From: Candidatus Sulfopaludibacter sp. SbA3
GTDB taxonomy: Bacteria > Acidobacteriota > Terriglobia > Bryobacterales > Bryobacteraceae
Length of the DNA stretch: 17,731 nucleotides
Direction: 5' to 3'
NCBI GenBank assembly: GCA_900290315.1
Contig: OKRF01000223.1
Location: 270-18,000, forward strand
The notes beneath the pieces were generated by a model. That model had not been told where the DNA came from. It saw nothing but the letters and a program-made list of their open reading frames with translations, and ran no database searches. Each line of letters begins with the position of its first letter. Positions within the stretch are counted from its first letter, which is position 1. Both the position numbers and the translations under genes were made by a program. This document shows, one piece after another, positions 15,945 through 17,731 of this stretch.

Positions 15945-16013
15945 AAGTCCCCCCCAAAGTCGTGGCTCGAAACTCCCTGAGACGGCTTCCACACAATCCA
16001 GCCAGTTCTTACA

Positions 16014-16059
16014 ATCATGAACTTCGGGCGAGGCAAATTGAACTAGGAAAATGCCTAGT
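16014..16059 (-). promoter_or_regulatory. Putative promoter with palindromic operator upstream of the small gene
   Basis: Perfect palindrome ACTAGG-AAAATG-CCTAGT (16042-16059). On the - strand CATGAT (16019-16014; 4/6 match to a -10 box) follows 22 bases later, giving nearly the same geometry as the copy at 15655-15672. Since it lies between divergent genes it may also act on the CheB-CheR gene starting at 16186. Confidence 0.5.
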
Positions 16060-16174
16060 CGTCCTATTACGGCACCGCTACCCGAAAGGATTACCCTATG
16101 CGGGCTGTTATGAGAGAATATGGTCGCACGCCCGCGCCGGGCGGCGGCCTTGCACTACCGGGATCGCTCACCAC

Positions 16175-16182
16175 GGAGGAAG
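16175..16182 (+). promoter_or_regulatory. Ribosome binding site of the CheB-CheR gene
   Basis: GGAGGAAG, 3 bases before ATG 16186. It fixes the start, since no other ATG in this frame has a comparable site. Confidence 0.7.
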
Positions 16183-16185
16183 AAC

Positions 16186-17731
16186 ATGGCTCGCAATAGC
16201 TTGGCGAGGCCCGGAAAGAGACGTCTGAAGACTGCACCTGGACGCTCATCCGGCAGTAAGGCCGAAGTGGAGGCCACGCCCCGTCCGGATGAGCTCTCCA
16301 TCCGGGAAAAACCCCACCCAATCGCGGGTGTGGGCGCATCGGCCGGAGGCTTTGAGGCGTTTCGCGAACTGCTCCTGAGTTTTCCGGCAGATACGGGCCT
16401 GTCACTGGTCCTGGTGCAGCATCTCGACCCCGGACATGAGAGCCTGCTGGCGAAGCTGCTCTCCAGGGCCACCACGATGCCCGTCGCCGAAGTGGAAGAG
16501 GGCATGACGGTGGAACCGAATCATGTCTACGTGATTCCCCCGAACAAAACTATGGGGATCCGCCACGGGAGGCTGCACCTGATGGCGCGTAGGGAGCCGG
16601 CGGCGAAACATCTGCCCATCGATCAGTTCCTCTGCTCTCTGGCCGAAGACCGGGGCAATCGGGCGATCGGGGTGATTCTCTCGGGAACCGCCTCCGACGG
16701 AACCATGGGGCTGAAGGCCATCAAAGCCGAAGGCGGCATCACCTTCGCCCAGGACATCAAAAGCGCCAAGTACGACGGCATGCCGCGCAACGCCATCGCC
16801 GCCGGGTGCGTAGACTTCGTCCTGCCGCCGGAGGGAATCGCGAGCGAACTCGCGCGCATCGGGCGGCATCCCTACCTGGGAATCGGGCACCCGGGGCAGG
16901 CCGAAGAGAGTGATGACGAACTGCGCCAGATCTTCCTCGTCCTCCAGAGAGCGACCGGAGTGAATTTCGCGGATTACAAGTACAGCACCATCCAGCGGCG
17001 GATCGCGCGCCGGATCATGCTGCACAAACTGGAAAGCCGGAAGCAGTACCTCCGGCTCCTTCGCGAGAACCCGGCCGAGCCACCAGCCCTCTGCGAGGAT
17101 ATCCTCATTCACGTGACGGGCTTCTTCCGGGAGCCGGAATCGTTTCTGGCGCTGGCGGAACAGGTCTTCCCCAGGATTCTCGATCCCAAGCCGCCTGACG
17201 AATCGATTCGCGTCTGGGTTCCCGGCTGTTCCACGGGAGAAGAGACCTACTCCATCGCCATGGTCCTGCTGGAATGCCTGGGCGACCGCGCCGGCAGGAT
17301 GCCCGTCCAGATCTTCGGCACCGATATCAGCACAGTTTCGATCGAAAAAGCGCGTACAGGCCTGTACGGCGAGAGCAGCCTCGGCGGTGTTTCCCCGGAG
17401 CGCTTGCGGCGTTTCTTCGTCAAAGTGGCCGGCGGCTTCCAGATCGCGAAATCGTTGCGCGAGATGTGCGTCTTCGCACGCCAGGACCTGGCCCAGGACC
17501 CTCCATTCTCGCGCCTGGATCTCATCAGTTGCCGCAACGTGTTCATCTACATGGGGCCCGCGCTCCAGAAGAAGATCATGGGCATCTTCCACTACGCTCT
17601 CAGGCCCACGGGGTACCTGATGCTGGGGAAATCGGAATCGGCCAGCGGCTTTGCGGACCTCTTCACGGTGATTGATCGGGAGCACAAGATCTGTTGTAAA
17701 GGGCCCGGCGAACCCAGTCTGATTTTCGATC
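16186..17731 (+). CDS. CheB-CheR fusion (chemotaxis methylesterase/methyltransferase), 3' partial
   Basis: 515 codons visible; open at the window end. After a basic, low-complexity N-terminus (1-40) comes a CheB methylesterase domain (about 45-225) with the catalytic triad S52 (GASAGG), H79 (QHLDPGH) and D171 (GTASDGTMG). Next is a CheR methyltransferase domain (about 245-510): an N-terminal helical part with IQRRIARRI, the SAM-binding VPGCSTGEETYS (345-356) and FGTDIS (377-382), then LISCRNVFIYM. No receiver domain precedes CheB. Family members usually continue into a coiled coil with PAS and often histidine kinase domains, so the sensory and output parts probably lie beyond the window. Free-standing CheB-CheR hybrids are typical of signalling systems other than flagellar chemotaxis. 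No chemotaxis receptor gene is in view. Confidence 0.95.
   Translation, partial: MARNSLARPGKRRLKTAPGRSSGSKAEVEATPRPDELSIREKPHPIAGVGASAGGFEAFRELLLSFPADTGLSLVLVQHLDPGHESLLAKLLSRATTMPVAEVEEGMTVEPNHVYVIPPNKTMGIRHGRLHLMARREPAAKHLPIDQFLCSLAEDRGNRAIGVILSGTASDGTMGLKAIKAEGGITFAQDIKSAKYDGMPRNAIAAGCVDFVLPPEGIASELARIGRHPYLGIGHPGQAEESDDELRQIFLVLQRATGVNFADYKYSTIQRRIARRIMLHKLESRKQYLRLLRENPAEPPALCEDILIHVTGFFREPESFLALAEQVFPRILDPKPPDESIRVWVPGCSTGEETYSIAMVLLECLGDRAGRMPVQIFGTDISTVSIEKARTGLYGESSLGGVSPERLRRFFVKVAGGFQIAKSLREMCVFARQDLAQDPPFSRLDLISCRNVFIYMGPALQKKIMGIFHYALRPTGYLMLGKSESASGFADLFTVIDREHKICCKGPGEPSLIFD

Noticed and set aside
16402..17685. A 427-aa open frame on the - strand
   Set aside because: It is the antisense shadow of the CheB-CheR gene, which has clear catalytic motifs and a ribosome site; the antisense product has no recognisable domain.
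1..17731. CRISPR array or complete insertion sequence
   Set aside because: No regularly spaced repeats with unique spacers and no transposase gene found on either strand.

Overview
The window looks like a chromosomal segment of an Acidobacteriota bacterium close to the Solibacter/Bryobacter group. This is inferred from gene content: a MacB-like duplicated orphan permease (ADOP type), a protein ending in the TIGR03437 'Solibacter' C-terminal domain, an M56 peptidase fused to a GWxTD domain behind a BlaI-type repressor, and a DUF6807/PmoA-family protein, all on GC-rich DNA. No 16S rRNA gene or other direct taxonomic marker is present.

Bases 1-6150 (+ strand) are a tightly packed operon: a bicupin of the oxalate decarboxylase family (5' end outside the window), the three subunits of a membrane-anchored, Tat-exported formate dehydrogenase-N-type enzyme (fdnG/H/I-like), and fdhE. 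Oxalate decarboxylation gives formate, so the gene order reads as oxalate -> formate -> CO2 with electrons passed to quinone. The alpha subunit has an in-frame UGA at 1495-1497 that reads as selenocysteine, followed by a good bacterial SECIS hairpin. Fifty bases upstream a one-base deletion breaks the frame. A naive gene caller splits this gene in two.

Bases 6129-8716 hold palindromic GC-rich REP/REPIN-like repeats on both sides of the ADOP permease gene (6290-8629, - strand). The repeat supplies the TAA stop codon both of fdhE and of the next - strand gene, a secreted protein with three CHRD-like repeats and a TIGR03437 tail (8712-10739).

Bases 10740-14257: a short divergent promoter region leads to a BlaI-type repressor overlapping by 4 bp an M56 metallopeptidase/GWxTD fusion (probably a sensor-protease pair), then a secreted DUF6807 protein.

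Bases 14258-17731: non-coding DNA with an imperfect direct repeat, a 100-aa unknown protein, a receiver-like single-domain protein, a 68-aa coiled-coil/AT-hook-like small protein (these three on the - strand), and the first 515 codons of a + strand CheB-CheR fusion that runs off the window. The promoter regions of the receiver gene and of the small gene share a 6-6-6 palindrome in the same orientation and at the same distance from a -10-like hexamer, suggesting one shared regulator. The receiver gene also has a large potential hairpin in its leader.
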